From Hexactinellida sp. DTS-2022 (Eukaryota > Porifera > Hexactinellida), in assembly GCA_028753945.1 (NCBI GenBank), contig JAPNXP010000010.1, positions 65,042-129,041 on the forward strand: DNA of 64,000 bases, read 5' to 3'. Within the stretch, counting starts at the first letter, position 1. Each line of letters begins with the position of its first letter. A program made the position numbers and the translations under genes. Below are positions 61,982 through 64,000 of this stretch, in pieces. The notes beneath the pieces were generated by a model. It was not told the origin of the DNA. It saw only the letters and a program-made list of their open reading frames with translations, and ran no database searches.

Positions 61982-64000
61982 ATGGCTTTACATGCGAATA
62001 AGACATTTTTTCAGATATATCCACTTTGGAAGCATCGAGATTTCTCAACACTTCAAATTCGGCTAGTGTTCTACTTGGTACTGCTAATTACACTCGCAGC
62101 CCCACCCTGGACACATGGCCGTTCAACAGGGGGAATAACAACAATCCCGGGGCGAAATGCTTCGGACACACAAGCTACCCCTGAACCCTACTCAAGTGGT
62201 GTTTCTCAATTTATTTTAGATATGTATGAAGCGTTGAATCGTAATAACAAAACACCTGTAAGCCCTGGAAACACATTCTATTCGCGGTTTGTCGGACCTG
62301 AGCAGATGAAACTTGTTCATTTAGCAGACACTGTTAGAAGTTTCTACCCTCAGAGTACGTTTCATATTTATTTATTTAGCTTACACTTTTTGCATACAAG
62401 TGTTGATTCTATAATCTCGTAAGCTGCCCGTACCGTATACATACAAACATACTAACTTCATTTATTTGTTGCTTTTCGGACAGATTACATTGCATTATTT
62501 GCAATACTCGAAATAGGATTTTCTAAGTGTCACAAATAGCCCACTTATTATACTGTTTGATTCGATTATAACTTTTGAGCGAATATATATATATATATGC
62601 ACATATATATTATACAAACTAAAATACAAAATGTAAGCGATTTTTCTTCTGTTTTATGGCCCAAAATCCTTAAACCGAGATTGTAAAGACTGAGCTTAAT
62701 CCAAATATTCGCTTCCTAATCATAAATTAGCGCTTGAATTGGTTATCCATATTACCTTGTTACTATCATGTATGTTTAAGTTATGTTGGCATTTCGATAC
62801 ATTAATATTTGTCGAGATAGGACCCACGATCACATGGAGATGAGGATATCTTTTTGAGGTAGTGATTTTATTAATGCGGGTCAAATTCAAGGAATTATTT
62901 CATATGCGTTAACCATTCATTAAACCCACCAGTTCAACTCAATTTTTTGTTTTCTCGTGTTGTTTATATGATCTTCAAAGTCAACGATTAGTATATTTAA
63001 TTTCAGGGGTTTAGACTAGCAATATATTTCCCGATAAACATTTTTATTTATATTTGCCTCGAATAATGGACTTAATAATTGCAACAAATCGACATCCCTA
63101 AACCTTTGTTTAAATAATCCATTACAGAATTATTGACCAATTATTGGACTTATTGAACTCTTGTAATAAATAATCTTTAATCAACTTAAGTTTACTTATG
63201 TTGTCACTCAGCAAACCTATACCAGACATACAATTATTTAGTTTACTATGTCTACTGTGTTGATTTTATATTATTTGTCTTTTTCAACAATTAATTTGGA
63301 ATTAATAAAAACTTTTATACAATTAGAATCAACTCTCAAAGAGTAGTGTAATAGTCGTTATTGTTTACTAAACTACTAAATGTTGTGTATCGTGTGTGAT
63401 CATCACAAGTCTATTGTCCAATAGATAGTTTAATTAAGGGTCTTAATTAACGAATGTATCTTGTAACAATCGAGTGGTCAACTTGTGTTAGATTGTAGAA
63501 ATTAGGAAAATTGTATTAAATGGCAATAATTTATCACTTATTATATCGAAAACACCAGGTCCACTTGGCAGTACAAGTACGAACATTTAAACGTTTGTCA
63601 GTTGATCTCTATAGTATATGTTGGGGTAAGCTTTATGGAATTTAAAAATGGCAAAGCAGTATAATTACACGAATTTAGTATAGCATGCAAGCACTATTTT
63701 CCGGTATTCTGCTAAGCTAGTTGTTGTAATTATTCGGATATATATTAATTATGTTAATTTTAGAATCAACACCCGCAGCAGATAGAATTCGATTGCAACA
63801 ACAGTTAACTCTGAACTTTGATATACAATCGATACACTCACGAGAGAGGATTCGTTTTGCAGAACTTCGGGTATGGAAATCTGCAGCAAATAACTCAGAA
63901 TTTAATTCTCTCCTTTCTAATAAGGAGATTCCTGCACAATGCTTAACTGTATTCCTCTACGCCACTCAGATAATGAGATATGGTACTGGCAGAGAACATT
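61982..64000 (+). CDS. TGF-beta-family ligand propeptide, 3' partial
   Basis: Exons: 61982-62354 and 63764 to beyond the window end. A basic N-terminus and a hydrophobic signal segment (LVFYLVLLITLAAPPWTHG) are followed by text typical of a BMP/TGF-beta prodomain: QFILDMYEALNRNNKTP, then, past the intron, QQQLTLNFDIQSIHSRERIR and FAELRVW. The prodomain motif (strand, then helix with AELR) is the basis of the call. The cysteine-knot domain that would confirm it lies outside the window. The intron (1409 bp) is far longer than all others here. The ATG is 2 nt after gcgatgtag. A donor-like site near 63983 may end exon 2, but this cannot be resolved. Confidence 0.75.
62355..63763 (+). other. Long intron of the TGF-beta-like gene
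   Basis: 1409 bp, strongly AT-rich, with an (AT)n tract at about 62585-62599 and small palindromic AT segments such as ttaattaagggtcttaattaa-like sequence near 63430. It joins cag-a to aa-tca in frame (donor gtacgt, acceptor ttttag). I see no exon or RNA gene inside; an enhancer would be a reasonable expectation but nothing shows it. Confidence 0.6.

Noticed and set aside
1..64000. CRISPR arrays, operons of bacterial type, prophage or viral genes
   Set aside because: No repeat-spacer arrays, Shine-Dalgarno-led operons or viral proteins; genes have spliceosomal introns.

Overview
The window is nuclear DNA from an animal with a compact genome. Animal origin follows from the gene content: a Par-3 polarity scaffold, a KIND-FERM-PDZ-PTP (PTPN13-type) protein, a TGF-beta-family propeptide, a tetraspanin, an IRS/DOK-type PH-PTB adaptor, an Ig-domain receptor, a G-protein beta subunit and NIPBL. 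Exons are GC-rich and the DNA between genes is AT-rich. I placed 50 introns, all GT-AG; 49 are 42-117 bp and one (TGF-beta-like gene) is about 1.4 kb. Many genes have no intron in their coding region. Genes often sit 100-200 bp apart. This suits a compact non-bilaterian animal such as a sponge, but I cannot name the species or phylum from sequence alone.

Layout. 2-4169: cytosolic carboxypeptidase (5' truncated). 4323-6979: POP1. 7055-10540: PH-PTB adaptor with three YxxM motifs. 11388-15038: Ig-domain receptor. 15304-17721: EDEM3-type mannosidase. 17869-19284: mitochondrial EF-Tu. 19404-22777 (minus): p101/p84-like PI3K regulatory subunit. 23079-24128: SGT1. 24273-27965: gamma-synergin. 28089-29603: kelch protein. 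29720-30454: tetraspanin. 30703-30774 (minus): tRNA-Glu(TTC). 30820-31311: EF-hand protein. 31453-38497: PTPN13-like protein. 38723-41095 (minus): membrane-anchored beta-lactamase-like protein. 41296-42375: G beta. 42647-44304: SERINC. 45048-47338: ABCH-like half transporter. 47561-52984: NIPBL/Scc2. 53387-53920: archease. 54117-55447: UPF3. 55989-60563: Par-3. 60564-61981: AT-rich DNA with a microsatellite, a hairpin and a pogo-like MITE. 61982 to the window end: a TGF-beta-like ligand (3' truncated).

The genes do not form one pathway. They cover housekeeping (POP1, archease, EF-Tu, UPF3, NIPBL, SGT1, EDEM3, SERINC) and signalling or cell polarity. Several belong to phosphoinositide/PDZ signalling: a YxxM adaptor that should dock PI3K, a p101/p84-like regulatory subunit, a G beta, two PDZ scaffolds, and an Ig receptor whose C-terminus is a class I PDZ ligand. 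Whether their being neighbours means anything is not shown.

Points most worth a second look: a PTPN13-type phosphatase domain missing its WPD aspartate; the p101/p84-like protein; the YxxM adaptor; a Par-3 that lacks PDZ1 and carries a YxxP cluster; splice-acceptor-like AGs a few bases before many start codons, sometimes just after a polyadenylation signal (possible spliced-leader trans-splicing); and small in-frame, stop-free introns.
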